Origin: Opitutaceae bacterium EW11
Lineage (GTDB): Bacteria; Verrucomicrobiota; Verrucomicrobiia; Opitutales; Opitutaceae
Direction: 5' to 3'
DNA length: 36,422 bases
Assembly: GCA_003054665.1 (NCBI GenBank)
Contig: QAYY01000011.1
Span: 1 to 36,422, forward strand
Below the pieces are notes generated by a model. That model was not told where the DNA came from. It made no database searches and was given only the letters and a program-made list of their open reading frames with translations. Positions 15,188 through 23,224 of the stretch are shown one piece after another. Position 1 is the first letter of the stretch, and every line of letters begins with the position of its first letter. Position numbers and translations under genes: made by a program.

Positions 15188-16138
15188 TTAGCGCATCCGC
15201 GCAAAGGTCGACTCGAGCATGCTGAGCGCAGAGGCGCCTTTAGTGCGTTCGCGCGCCTTGGCGATCAGTCCGGCTTCGAGCGTATTTTTGGTCGGGCGCT
15301 GGATTTCGTAGAAAACGCCGAAATGGCCCGGCCATGGATCGAGCGCCAGCTTCAGGGCGGCGACCTCGTCACTGGGATCGTGCCGCTGGGCGTCTTCCGG
15401 CGAACCGTCGTTTTTCTTCAGCGCAATGGTGGGAAACGCGCCGCCCTTGCGAGGGTTGGCTCCGTCGTAGGCACCGGCGTTGAACTCGACGCATTCCGAG
15501 AGGATTTCCACCGCGGAGAAACCGTCGTGCCGCGCGGCGCGCTCCATCATTTCGACCATGTGGTTCACCTGGGCCGCGTGGCTGCGGGCAACGAACGTGG
15601 CTCCGCTGTTCAAGAGCGCGCGCATCGGATTCACCGGCCGGTCGATCGAACCGGTCGGATCCGTCTTGGATTTGAATCCCACCGGCGAGGTCGGCGAGGT
15701 TTGCTTTTTGGTCAGGCCGTAAACGGCGTTGTCCATGATGACGTAGGTCAGCCGGACATTCTTGCGTGCGGTGTGGACGAGGTGATTGCCGCCGATGGAA
15801 AACCCGTCGCCGTCGCCGCCGAAAACGAAGACGTGGAGATCGTCGCGCCCGAGGCTGATGCCCGCGGCGAACGGCAGGGCGCGGCCGTGAATGAAGTGCC
15901 CGCCGTGAGTGTTGACGAAGTAGGGAAACCGGGACGAACAGCCGATGCCGGCGAAGGTGACGATCTTCTCGTGCGGGTACTGGAGTTTTTCCAGGACGCG
16001 GTAAAAGGCCGCCAGCACGGCGAAGTCGCCGCAGCCGGGACACCATGTGGGATGATCGGCGACGAGCGCTTTTTTGGAAAGGGGGGCGCGGGGCGGGGTC
16101 GCCGTCTCGGAAGCCGCTGGAGCGGGGGAGGAGGGCAT
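15188..16138 (-). CDS. korB: 2-oxoacid:ferredoxin oxidoreductase, beta subunit
   Basis: A 316-residue thiamine-diphosphate subunit. Cluster-ligand cysteines are visible in TWCPGCG (C33, C36) and GIGCSSR (C67), with a further Cys in SECVEFN as the probable fourth. The ThDP/Mg site is GDGDGFSIGGNH (108-119) followed by NAVYGLTKKQTSPT. This pattern is that of the beta subunits of 2-oxoglutarate or related 2-oxoacid:ferredoxin oxidoreductases, which decarboxylate the oxoacid, form acyl-CoA and reduce ferredoxin. An Ala/Pro-rich leader of about 20 residues precedes the domain. It lies 22 bases downstream of korA and is surely cotranscribed. The 2-oxoglutarate preference is inferred from overall resemblance to KorB. 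Confidence 0.9.
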   Translation of the reverse strand: MPSSPAPAASETATPPRAPLSKKALVADHPTWCPGCGDFAVLAAFYRVLEKLQYPHEKIVTFAGIGCSSRFPYFVNTHGGHFIHGRALPFAAGISLGRDDLHVFVFGGDGDGFSIGGNHLVHTARKNVRLTYVIMDNAVYGLTKKQTSPTSPVGFKSKTDPTGSIDRPVNPMRALLNSGATFVARSHAAQVNHMVEMMERAARHDGFSAVEILSECVEFNAGAYDGANPRKGGAFPTIALKKNDGSPEDAQRHDPSDEVAALKLALDPWPGHFGVFYEIQRPTKNTLEAGLIAKARERTKGASALSMLESTFARMR

Positions 16139-16160
16139 GGGGAACGTAGTTGGCTTCTCG

Positions 16161-18029
16161 TTACGAACGTTGCGGGGAGGGCGCCGCCTTGTCCTGAAGG
16201 CGCCCGTAGGCGAGGTGGCGGGCGACTCCTTCGACGATCTCGAGCACCTTGAACGTGAGACCGTCGGTCTTGGTGATGCTCCGGATGGCGGGATTCGCGT
16301 AGCGGGCGCGCAGCAGCATCGCCAGCTGCCCGTAGCCGTAGAGCCCCTCGTCGTTCATCTCGACGACGATCGTTTCCTTGTAGCGGCTGATCCGTTCGTC
16401 GAGTCCGTTCGGCAGCGGATGTACGTGCCGCACGTGGAGGTGCCCGGCGCGAAGGCCGTCGGCGCGGAGGCGGCCGAGTGCCTCGCGGATGGGTCCATAG
16501 GTCGAGCCCCAGCCGATGAGGAGAATGTCGCCGGACGGGTCGCCCGTGATCTCGGGCACGGCGATGGAAGCACCCAGCTGCTTGAGTTTGTCGCGCCGCT
16601 TGGCGGTCATCCGGGCGTGCAGCGTGGGATTCGCGGTCGGGTGCCCCATGTCGTCGTGTTCCAGGCCGCTGACGGTCGGATAAAGACCGCTGGCCATCGG
16701 CGAACCCGGGGGCGCATGCCGCGTGATCTCTTGGAAGGGATACGGTTTGAAGTCCACCGGCCTCTCGCGCAGGTCGAGCCCGGGGTCCACCACGAGCGTC
16801 TTCAGATCCGGCTCTTCAAAGGCCTCGATGCGGGCGGAGAGCGCCTGATCGCTGAGGATGATGACCGGGGTGCTGTACTCCCGGGCGATACGCGCCGCTT
16901 CGATCGCAATATGGAAACAGTCCTCGACGTTTTTCGGCGCCAGCACCACGCGCGGAGCGTCGCCGTGGCTGCCGTAGATCGCCTGCATCAAATCGCTCTG
17001 CTCGACACTCGTGGGCAGGCCCGTGCTTGGGCCGCCTCGCTGCACGTTCACAACGATCAGCGGCATCTCGGCCATGACGCCCCAGCCGAGCGCTTCCATT
17101 TTCAGAGAGAGACCGGGACCGGAGCTTCCCGTTACCGAAACGTGGCCGGCATAGGCGAATCCGAGCGCCTGCGAAACGGCCGCGAGCTCATCCTCCGCCT
17201 GGACAAAGATGCCGCCGTATTTCGGGAGCTCCGAACGAAGCAGCTCCATGACCGAGGACCAGGGCGTGATGGGATAACCGGCTCCGTAGCGCACGCCCGC
17301 TGCAATCAATCCGTACGCGAGCGCGGTGTTTCCATCCATCGTCACCTGCGGACGCGCGGTCGCGGCGCGCGCCTTCGGTTCGAAACGAAAGGCATGTCCG
17401 ACGAGATTTTCCACCGGAAGCCCGTAGCCCGCATCGAAGGCGAGCAGGGCGTTGCGCACCACGTCCTCGGCTTTTCCGCCGAAACGTTCGCGCACAAGTG
17501 CGCGGAGCTTGTCCACGTCCAGGTTGAACGCTCGGGCGACGAGGCCCATCACGTACAGGTTCTTGCCCTTGTCCTTGCCCGCACCACCGACGGCTTCGAC
17601 CGTGCGGCTCGTGATCGGGATGGAAACGACGGTGAAGCGTTTGTCGTCGGGATTGGGTTGCACGTGATCGCTGTCGACGATCAGAATGCCGCCCGCGCGC
17701 AGCGACTGGATGTGAGATTCGTAGCTGTGCTGGTAGAACGCCACGAGCACGTCGGCCTGATCGCCGGCGGAGAGGATTTCTCCGGTTCCCATGCGCACCT
17801 GAAAGATCGACGGTCCGCCGGAGATCGTGGACGGAATGGTCATGTACGTCATGACCTCCTGGTCGCTGCGGCCGGCGAGCCGCGCGAGGAACCCGCCTAT
17901 CGTCTGGATTCCGTCCTGCGAATTCCCGGCGAGCCGGATCACGGCGTCAGGAATGGTTTGAGTGGCGCTGGAAGGGGAACTTGCGTCGCTGTCGGAGCCA
18001 CCAGCCGAGGGGTAATTGGGGCTGACCAT
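16161..18029 (-). CDS. korA: 2-oxoacid:ferredoxin oxidoreductase, fused gamma-alpha subunit
   Basis: A 622-residue subunit. Residues about 30-205 are the gamma (CoA-binding) domain: GIQTIGGFLARLAGRSDQEV, then QVRMG and DVLVAFYQHSYESH. The alpha (pyrimidine-binding) part follows, with GVRYGAGYPITPWSSVMELL, ELAAVSQALGFAYAG, SSGPGLSLKMEALGW and QRGGPSTGLPTSVEQSDL. Its C-terminal third (about 450-600) has the transketolase C-like domain with LIGWGSTYGPIREAL. The gamma-alpha fusion with a separate beta gene is the standard KorAB layout of two-subunit enzymes that lack the delta ferredoxin subunit. The ATG at 18029 is preferred to an in-frame extension to 18104 because the extra codons do not match the family. 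It is divergent from the DoxX gene. Confidence 0.92.
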   Translation of the reverse strand: MVSPNYPSAGGSDSDASSPSSATQTIPDAVIRLAGNSQDGIQTIGGFLARLAGRSDQEVMTYMTIPSTISGGPSIFQVRMGTGEILSAGDQADVLVAFYQHSYESHIQSLRAGGILIVDSDHVQPNPDDKRFTVVSIPITSRTVEAVGGAGKDKGKNLYVMGLVARAFNLDVDKLRALVRERFGGKAEDVVRNALLAFDAGYGLPVENLVGHAFRFEPKARAATARPQVTMDGNTALAYGLIAAGVRYGAGYPITPWSSVMELLRSELPKYGGIFVQAEDELAAVSQALGFAYAGHVSVTGSSGPGLSLKMEALGWGVMAEMPLIVVNVQRGGPSTGLPTSVEQSDLMQAIYGSHGDAPRVVLAPKNVEDCFHIAIEAARIAREYSTPVIILSDQALSARIEAFEEPDLKTLVVDPGLDLRERPVDFKPYPFQEITRHAPPGSPMASGLYPTVSGLEHDDMGHPTANPTLHARMTAKRRDKLKQLGASIAVPEITGDPSGDILLIGWGSTYGPIREALGRLRADGLRAGHLHVRHVHPLPNGLDERISRYKETIVVEMNDEGLYGYGQLAMLLRARYANPAIRSITKTDGLTFKVLEIVEGVARHLAYGRLQDKAAPSPQRS

Positions 18030-18222
18030 TGCAACCGGCACTCTGTCTTTTACCGACTTTGTGTCAATAAAAGCACTACGGAGTTGATGCGGCCTAATCC
18101 CCAACGCGCGGCGGTTTAGGCGGCCTTAACGGAGTTTCGCGGGGTTGCAGGGCGGCCGTGCTTCCAGTTGAACGTAGAGCTGAACGAAATAGCGCAAGAG
18201 GGGTCCGAAGCGGCCGAATCCA

Positions 18223-18648
18223 ATGAAGAAAATCCTCCAACTCCAGTTCCTGCCAACGAGCGCCGACCTGGCGCTGCTTCTCCTGAGGCTCTGGTTCGGC
18301 CTGCCGCTGCTTCTTTTGCACGGCATCCCGAAGCTGATGGATTTTCGTGCCGAGGCTGGCAGCTTTCCCGATCCGCTGGGAGTCGGTTCGCCCATCAGCC
18401 TGGGTCTGGCAATCCTCGGCGAAGTGGTCTGTTCGTCGCTCCTCGTGCTCGGTCTTTTCACGCGGCTCGCAGCTTTGGGCGCCGGAACAACGATGGCGGT
18501 GGCGTTCTGGCGCGTGCATCATCTCACGCTTCGCGGTGAGGCCAGTGGCGAACTCGCCTATGTGTACCTGGGCGTATTCGTCGCGCTCCTTCTTGCCGGC
18601 GCCGGGCGTTTTTCGCTCGATGCGCGAAGCGGCGGAGCGAAGGGCTGA
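18223..18648 (+). CDS. DoxX family membrane protein
   Basis: A 141-residue inner-membrane protein with four predicted helices, around residues 15-37 (LALLLLRLWFGLPLLLLHG), 60-80 (LGLAILGEVVCSSLLVLGL), 83-103 and 115-132. The pattern of a first-helix RLWFG with HGIPKL right after it, and LGEVVCSSLLVLGLFTR in the second half, is the DoxX/DUF417-like core. Relatives take part in thiosulfate metabolism or oxidative-stress complexes, but most are uncharacterised. The gene is divergent from korA (194 bases between start codons) and is followed by a long non-coding leader belonging to the next gene. Confidence 0.88.
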   Translation: MKKILQLQFLPTSADLALLLLRLWFGLPLLLLHGIPKLMDFRAEAGSFPDPLGVGSPISLGLAILGEVVCSSLLVLGLFTRLAALGAGTTMAVAFWRVHHLTLRGEASGELAYVYLGVFVALLLAGAGRFSLDARSGGAKG

Positions 18649-18841
18649 GGCGGCGGCGCCGCCTCGGGGAGGAATCCTCGACTTGAGCTCACGCGGACAC
18701 GCGACGACCGAACTCGCGGTTGTCGCGATCGCACGTTGGCTTCATCGACCGGCCATCGCGCAAGTGGCTGGCCGCTGGCAGTTTCCGGCGCTAGCTTGAC
18801 GCCGCTCGCCGCTGCGGCAGATTCCCGCCGTTCTTTGGACC

Positions 18842-18995
18842 GCAGCCTAAACCGCCGGCGCTTCCTCGCCGGCCGGTACGGGGGACCCAAATTCTCAGCC
18901 TCCGCTGAGACGGGGCGAACGCTCACTGGCGACAGTGGGCAAGGCCACTTCTGAGGCCAAGCCCGTCAGCTAACCTCGTCGGCATTCTGGAAGGG
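18842..18995 (+). promoter_or_regulatory. Cyclic-di-AMP riboswitch (ydaO/yuaA class)
   Basis: The leader of the potassium transporter carries the conserved ydaO core in order. GCC (18845-18847) is followed by TAAACC. A hairpin GCCGGCG...CGCCGGC leads to GGTACGGGGGACCC (18875-18888), hairpin TCTCAGC/GCTGAGA (18893-18899, 18904-18910), then GGGGCGAAC (18912-18920). Next come hairpin CACTG/CAGTG (18924-18928, 18933-18937), a GGCC/GGCC arm (18943-18958), and CCCGTCAGCTAACCTCG (18962-18978). GGC (18981-18983) closes with the first GCC, followed by GGAAGG (18989-18994). These blocks match what I remember of the Thermoanaerobacter and Bacillus aptamers, where ligand binding turns off potassium uptake genes. 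The class and the KimA gene downstream support each other. Confidence 0.93.
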
Positions 18996-19006
18996 CGATC
19001 CTCTGC

Positions 19007-19022
19007 CCCGTCGAGTGACGGG
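19007..19022 (+). promoter_or_regulatory. Candidate expression-platform hairpin of the riboswitch
   Basis: CCCGTC (19007-19012) pairs exactly with GACGGG (19017-19022) around GAGT. The right arm, extended by one base (TGACGGG, 19016-19022), is also the exact complement of CCCGTCA (18962-18968) in the aptamer core, so the two pairings exclude each other. This is the layout of a switching element. No T-run follows the hairpin, so control by Rho, by translation or by RNA decay is as likely as intrinsic termination. Confidence 0.5.
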
Positions 19023-19085
19023 TGCCAAGATCCCCAGTTCGCAACCCATGCCTCGGAGCGCGTTGGCGCACGGGGCTTCGTACTC

Positions 19086-21047
19086 ATGAAGAACTGGAGT
19101 CTGGGCGCTTCTCTGAAGGCGCTCTTCATCGGCCGTTCCCGCGATCTGTCGGATCAGCGGCTGTTTCATCATCTCTCGCTCGTGGCGGTGCTCGCCTGGG
19201 TGGGCCTCGGCGCGGACGGGTTGTCGTCCTCCTGCTACGGACCCGAGGAGTCCTACCGAACGGTTCAGGCGTATCCGGCGCTCAGCCTTTTCGTCGCGTT
19301 GGCGGCGGTGCTGACGATTGCGGTGCTCTGCGCGAGCTACCGCCAGATCATCGCGCGTTTTCCGTCGGGTGGCGGCGGGTACCTCGTGGCGAGCAAACTG
19401 CTTTCGCCCGCCGCGGGTGTGGTATCCGGCTCGGCCCTACTCGTCGATTACGTGCTGACGATCGCGATCTCCGTCGCGAGCGCGGCGGACGCGCTCTTTT
19501 CCGTCGTACCGGCCCATTGGCAGGCGTGGAAACTCGCTGCAGCGTGTGCCGGCGTCGTTGTGCTGACTTTGCTCAACCTTCGGGGAGTGAAGGAGTCCGT
19601 CCAGCTCTGGGTCCCCGTATTTTTCCTCTTCGTGGGAACGCATGCGGGCGCGCTGCTTTTCGCCTTCGGCGCCAATCTCGGAGGCTTTTCGGACCTGGCC
19701 TCGACTGCCGCTTCGCAGATCGCCTCCGCCCGGCACGACCTCGGTTGGTGGGGCATGCTCGCCCTCATGCTGCGCGCCTACAGCCTGGGCGCCGGCACGT
19801 ACACCGGCATCGAGGCGGTGAGCAACGGACTTCCGATCCTTCGCGAGCCGCGGGTCGAGACCGCCCGCCGCACGATGACGTACATGGGGGTGTCGCTTGC
19901 GGTCACGGTGTTCGGTCTGCTCCTGGCGTATCAGTTGTACGCGGTCGTCCCGGCGGAGGGCAAAACGCTCAACGCCGTGTTGCTCGAAGCCGTCACCCGG
20001 GGATGGCCGGCCGCTCTGGGGCGCTGGTTCGTCACGATCGCGATGGGCTCCGCCACGGCGCTGCTCTTCATCGCCGCGCAGGCGGGGTTTCTCGACGGGC
20101 CGCGGGTGCTGGCGACGATGGCGCTGGATCGCTGGTTCCCGGCCCGCTTTGCCGCGCTGAGCGACCGCTTCGTGACGCAAAACGGGATCCTTTTCATGGG
20201 CGGGACCGCACTCGCCGTGCTCCTCTTGACCCACGGTTCCGTCGGCACGCTCGTGGTGCTCTACAGTATCAATGTGTTCATTACGTTCTCGCTCTCGCAG
20301 CTCGGCATGGTGGTCGATGCCTGGCGGCGTCGCGGACAGGGCCCGGGCTGGCGCCGGCAGGCGCTGATCAACGGCTCGGGTCTGTTGCTTACCTCGGGCG
20401 TGCTCGTTTCGCTCTGCGTCACGAAATTCAGCGAGGGCGGATGGATCACGCTGGCGGTGACGGGCGTGGTGATCGCGGCCGCAGCCTACGTGCGCCGCCA
20501 CTACCGCAGCGCACACGCGGATCTGCAGCGCCTGGACGTCCTGGTCGACGCAATGCGCAAGGACCCGGGGAGCCTCGGCCGGCCTGCTGCGCCCGAGCGG
20601 GTCGCGGTGGTTCTGGTCAACGGCTTCAATTCGCTTGGCCTGCACACGCTCCTCGGCGTGGCCCGGCTGTTTCCGAACACCTTCGGCCGTTACGTCTTCG
20701 TTCAGGTGGGGGTGATCGACGCGGGCACCTTCAAAGGTTCGGAGGAGATCGCACGGTTGCGCGAGACGACGGCTGCGGGCGCCGAGCGTTACGTGGAGCT
20801 TGCGCGGCAGCATGGCTACGCGGCGGAGTCCGTTGTCGACCTCAGCCACGATATCGTCGGTGCGATCGACGAGATCGGGGACCGCGTGGCGGAGAAGTAT
20901 CCGGGCGCCGTGTTTTTCTCCGGGCAGCTGGCCTTTACGCACGAGACGCGGCTGACCCGCTGGCTTCACAACTACGCCGTCTTCGCTCTGCAGCGGATCT
21001 TCTGCCGCAAAGGCATGCCCTTCGTGATCGTCCCCGCTCGGGTCTAG
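19086..21047 (+). CDS. kimA: KimA-type APC-family potassium transporter
   Basis: A 653-residue inner-membrane protein with about twelve helices (residues 30-480) and a C-terminal cytoplasmic domain of about 165 residues. Key segments match what I recall of Bacillus KimA (YdaO): GADGLSSSCYGPEE (Asp44 and Tyr51 in the first helix break), SYRQIIARFPSGGGGYLV, GSALLVDYVLTIAIS, LNLRGVKES, and YTGIEAVSNGLPIL. KimA imports K+ using the proton gradient and is inhibited by cyclic-di-AMP both at the RNA and, in Bacillus, at the protein level. The leader upstream is a cyclic-di-AMP riboswitch, which strongly supports the call over a generic amino-acid permease. The start ATG at 19086 has no strong ribosome-binding site; it follows the riboswitch by about 90 bases. 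Confidence 0.9.
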   Translation: MKNWSLGASLKALFIGRSRDLSDQRLFHHLSLVAVLAWVGLGADGLSSSCYGPEESYRTVQAYPALSLFVALAAVLTIAVLCASYRQIIARFPSGGGGYLVASKLLSPAAGVVSGSALLVDYVLTIAISVASAADALFSVVPAHWQAWKLAAACAGVVVLTLLNLRGVKESVQLWVPVFFLFVGTHAGALLFAFGANLGGFSDLASTAASQIASARHDLGWWGMLALMLRAYSLGAGTYTGIEAVSNGLPILREPRVETARRTMTYMGVSLAVTVFGLLLAYQLYAVVPAEGKTLNAVLLEAVTRGWPAALGRWFVTIAMGSATALLFIAAQAGFLDGPRVLATMALDRWFPARFAALSDRFVTQNGILFMGGTALAVLLLTHGSVGTLVVLYSINVFITFSLSQLGMVVDAWRRRGQGPGWRRQALINGSGLLLTSGVLVSLCVTKFSEGGWITLAVTGVVIAAAAYVRRHYRSAHADLQRLDVLVDAMRKDPGSLGRPAAPERVAVVLVNGFNSLGLHTLLGVARLFPNTFGRYVFVQVGVIDAGTFKGSEEIARLRETTAAGAERYVELARQHGYAAESVVDLSHDIVGAIDEIGDRVAEKYPGAVFFSGQLAFTHETRLTRWLHNYAVFALQRIFCRKGMPFVIVPARV

Positions 21048-21174
21048 CGGAGACCAAAACGCTGACTGACCCCGGCGCCGCTTCGCGCGCCGGATTGGCC
21101 TCCTCAGAATAAGGAGACCGATCCGCGCTGAATGGGAGACCGCCGAATCGCCGGAGGGTAACGTCTGTTCAGGA

Positions 21175-21206
21175 TTCAGCCCTTCAGCCTTTCAGTCCTT
21201 CAGCCC
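21175..21206. repeat. Four tandem 8-bp repeats (TTCAGCCY)
   Basis: Consecutive units are TTCAGCCC, TTCAGCCT, TTCAGTCC and TTCAGCCC, preceded by a degenerate 7-base unit TTCAGGA at 21168-21174. The array ends five bases from the stop codon of the M2 peptidase gene (minus strand), in the gap between two convergent genes. It is a microsatellite-like array likely to vary in length. Confidence 0.85.
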
Positions 21207-21210
21207 TTTT

Positions 21211-23007
21211 CTACTCCCAGCCGATTTGCCGCCCCTTGTTCTGTTCCTCCAGCCACGTCATCAGCGGCTGGAAGTATTCCACCATCGCCTTCGTCGACAG
21301 ATCTTCGCCCGTGGCTTCGCGCAACACCTTTCGCCAATCTTCCGTGCCGCCCTTCTCCATGATTTTCCGCAGGAAGTCGCCGACTTCCTTGTTGTTGGCG
21401 TAATTGCAGGCCTGGACCGGCTGGTGGAGGATGTTCTTCGCGATGTAGGCGTGTAACTGGAATTTCAATACTGTCGCAAAGGCGTACGAGTAGTAGTAGG
21501 CGGGCGTGTCGTTGATGTGCGTCTTGGTGGCTGCGTCGCACCACTCCTCTCCACGCTCGGACGGAGGCTCGACGCCCTGGAAGTCGCGAACGTAGCTCCA
21601 CCAGCGTGCGTTCCACTGGTTCGCCGGGAGGTTGTGGGCGTAGATGTCGGCCTCCCAGTGCGTCATCGTGCCGGAGGACCAGAAGATGAACGCCACGCCG
21701 TTTGCGAGGGCATCGTTGAGTAGAAAGGCGGTCTGGTCGGCTTTGTAGTCGGAGGGAAGGACCCCGAGCGACTGCAGGTATGGCACTTGGCTCGAGGCCA
21801 GGGATATCAGTTCGCCCATGCCTTCGTGGAAGGCCGGATTGGCTCCGAGCCGCAGCAGAGGCGGGACCTCGGGGCGCGTGTAGCTCATGAAGTAGTAGCC
21901 GTGCCCGAGTTCATGATGGGCCGTGTAGAACCATTGGGCGTTGGGTTCGATGCTCTGCAGGGAGCGAATGTCGTTCGCGAGATCGATGTGCCAGCACGAG
22001 GCGTGCGTGTTCTTTTTCCGGGGGCTGCCCGCAGGGACGGGGTAGAGGTCTGACTTGGTCCAGAACGATGCGGGAAGGGGACGGAAGCCGAGGCCCGTGT
22101 AGAACTGTTCGGCGGTTTTGATCACCCACTCCGCGGTGTGGCCTTTGAAGCGGTCGTCGAGGTTGGCCGCGTCGACGAGCCCGGTCCACTCCTGCGCCCA
22201 GCGATTGTTGATCCAGTGCGCCGGGATCCGCTTCGGCACAGGCTGGTGATATTTCTCCGCCAAGCGGTATTTGGCCCACGTGTGGAGCTGAAGGTACAGC
22301 GGGCGGAGCTCGCGCATGAATTCCTCCTGCAGCTTCACCATCTCTTCGGTCGTCATGTCGTAGGATGCGACCTGGAGCGCGAAGTAGTCGGGATGCCCGA
22401 GCTCGCGTGCGACGCCGTTGCGCAGATCCCGCAGTTTGACCAGGCCCGGCCTGAGGGCGGGGCCTGACTCCTTTGACGCCTCCCATACGGCGCGCCGCTC
22501 GGCGAGGTCAGTCGAGTTCCCCAGCCGGTCGTCGATCTGATTCACCGTGATGGGCTTTCCCTGCAGCTGAAACGGGAAGCTGTTCAGGATCGAAGCCTGC
22601 TTGGTTTCGGCGGCGATGCGCGCTGCGACCAACTCTGGATTCGTCATCGGACCTTCGGCTGCGTTCAGCAGGACGCGCTGGAGCTCGCGGACGGTGATGT
22701 CGCTCAGCTGATCGCGCGACTTGAGAAGCTCCTTCGCTTCGTTGATCAGCGCAGGATTGCCGTTGAAGGCGGCATACGCTTTCCCGGCCGTCTCGGAGGC
22801 GGCGTCGTGCTCCAGCGTCACGTCGGTCGCGGCGGCCCATTGGGCTTCGCTGCTGACGGTGTAGAGGGCGCGGTAACCGGAGTTCACCAACGCGAGGAAC
22901 TGGTCGGCGCGCTCCTGAGCGGGCGTGGCGGCGACGAGAGCGAAAGGCAACAGGGACGGAAGCGCGACGCAGGCCGCGGCGCGGGCAAGGAGGCGGAGAA
23001 TTCGCAT
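21211..23007 (-). CDS. Exported M2-family (angiotensin-converting-enzyme-like) peptidyl-dipeptidase
   Basis: A 598-residue zinc metallopeptidase. Residues 1-27 are a signal peptide (basic start, hydrophobic core, VAA before TPAQE), so it acts in the periplasm or outside. The gluzincin motif is HHELGHG with ligands His365 and His369 and general base Glu366; the third ligand is Glu395 in AFHEGMGEL. PNAQWFYTAHHELGH and the later SYAFATVLKFQLHAYIA are typical of ACE-like enzymes, which release C-terminal dipeptides. Length fits single-domain bacterial M2 enzymes. No membrane anchor is seen at the C-terminus. It is divergent from the RND efflux operon across about 220 bases and convergent with kimA. 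Confidence 0.94.
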   Translation of the reverse strand: MRILRLLARAAACVALPSLLPFALVAATPAQERADQFLALVNSGYRALYTVSSEAQWAAATDVTLEHDAASETAGKAYAAFNGNPALINEAKELLKSRDQLSDITVRELQRVLLNAAEGPMTNPELVAARIAAETKQASILNSFPFQLQGKPITVNQIDDRLGNSTDLAERRAVWEASKESGPALRPGLVKLRDLRNGVARELGHPDYFALQVASYDMTTEEMVKLQEEFMRELRPLYLQLHTWAKYRLAEKYHQPVPKRIPAHWINNRWAQEWTGLVDAANLDDRFKGHTAEWVIKTAEQFYTGLGFRPLPASFWTKSDLYPVPAGSPRKKNTHASCWHIDLANDIRSLQSIEPNAQWFYTAHHELGHGYYFMSYTRPEVPPLLRLGANPAFHEGMGELISLASSQVPYLQSLGVLPSDYKADQTAFLLNDALANGVAFIFWSSGTMTHWEADIYAHNLPANQWNARWWSYVRDFQGVEPPSERGEEWCDAATKTHINDTPAYYYSYAFATVLKFQLHAYIAKNILHQPVQACNYANNKEVGDFLRKIMEKGGTEDWRKVLREATGEDLSTKAMVEYFQPLMTWLEEQNKGRQIGWE

Positions 23008-23108
23008 GACCGCAGCCTACCGAGGCGGAGGGCTCGGGCAAATCAAACGCCTGGGTTTTCACGCCGGCGCGCTCGGTAACGAACACGCCGGAGAACGTCC
23101 AGCATAAT

Positions 23109-23121
23109 TGACAGAGTGTCA
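23109..23121. promoter_or_regulatory. TGACA-N3-TGTCA palindrome in a divergent promoter region
   Basis: TGACA (23109-23113), GAG, TGTCA (23117-23121) lies between the divergent M2 peptidase and RND operon starts, where it could serve either direction. On the plus strand TTGACA (23108-23113) also resembles a -35 box. No matching -10 box is clear, and no regulator gene is adjacent. Confidence 0.3.
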
Positions 23122-23224
23122 GTAAGAGTGAGGCCCATCGATGCACTGGCTCAGTTTCTCTGCTTTTCTTTTTACCGTCTTCCGGCCGGTTGACCGGCTT
23201 CGCGCCGACGGTAGGATCTTTCGC

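Noticed and set aside
16074-18119. 681-residue open frame antisense to korA
   Set aside because: Arg/His/Asp-rich shadow sequence; korA on the other strand has all expected motifs.
19437-20969. 510-residue antisense frame in kimA
   Set aside because: Shadow of the transporter gene.
19022-21112. 696-residue plus-strand frame overlapping kimA in another frame
   Set aside because: Arg/Gly/Ala-rich composition without domains; kimA in the neighbouring frame matches family motifs throughout and follows its riboswitch.
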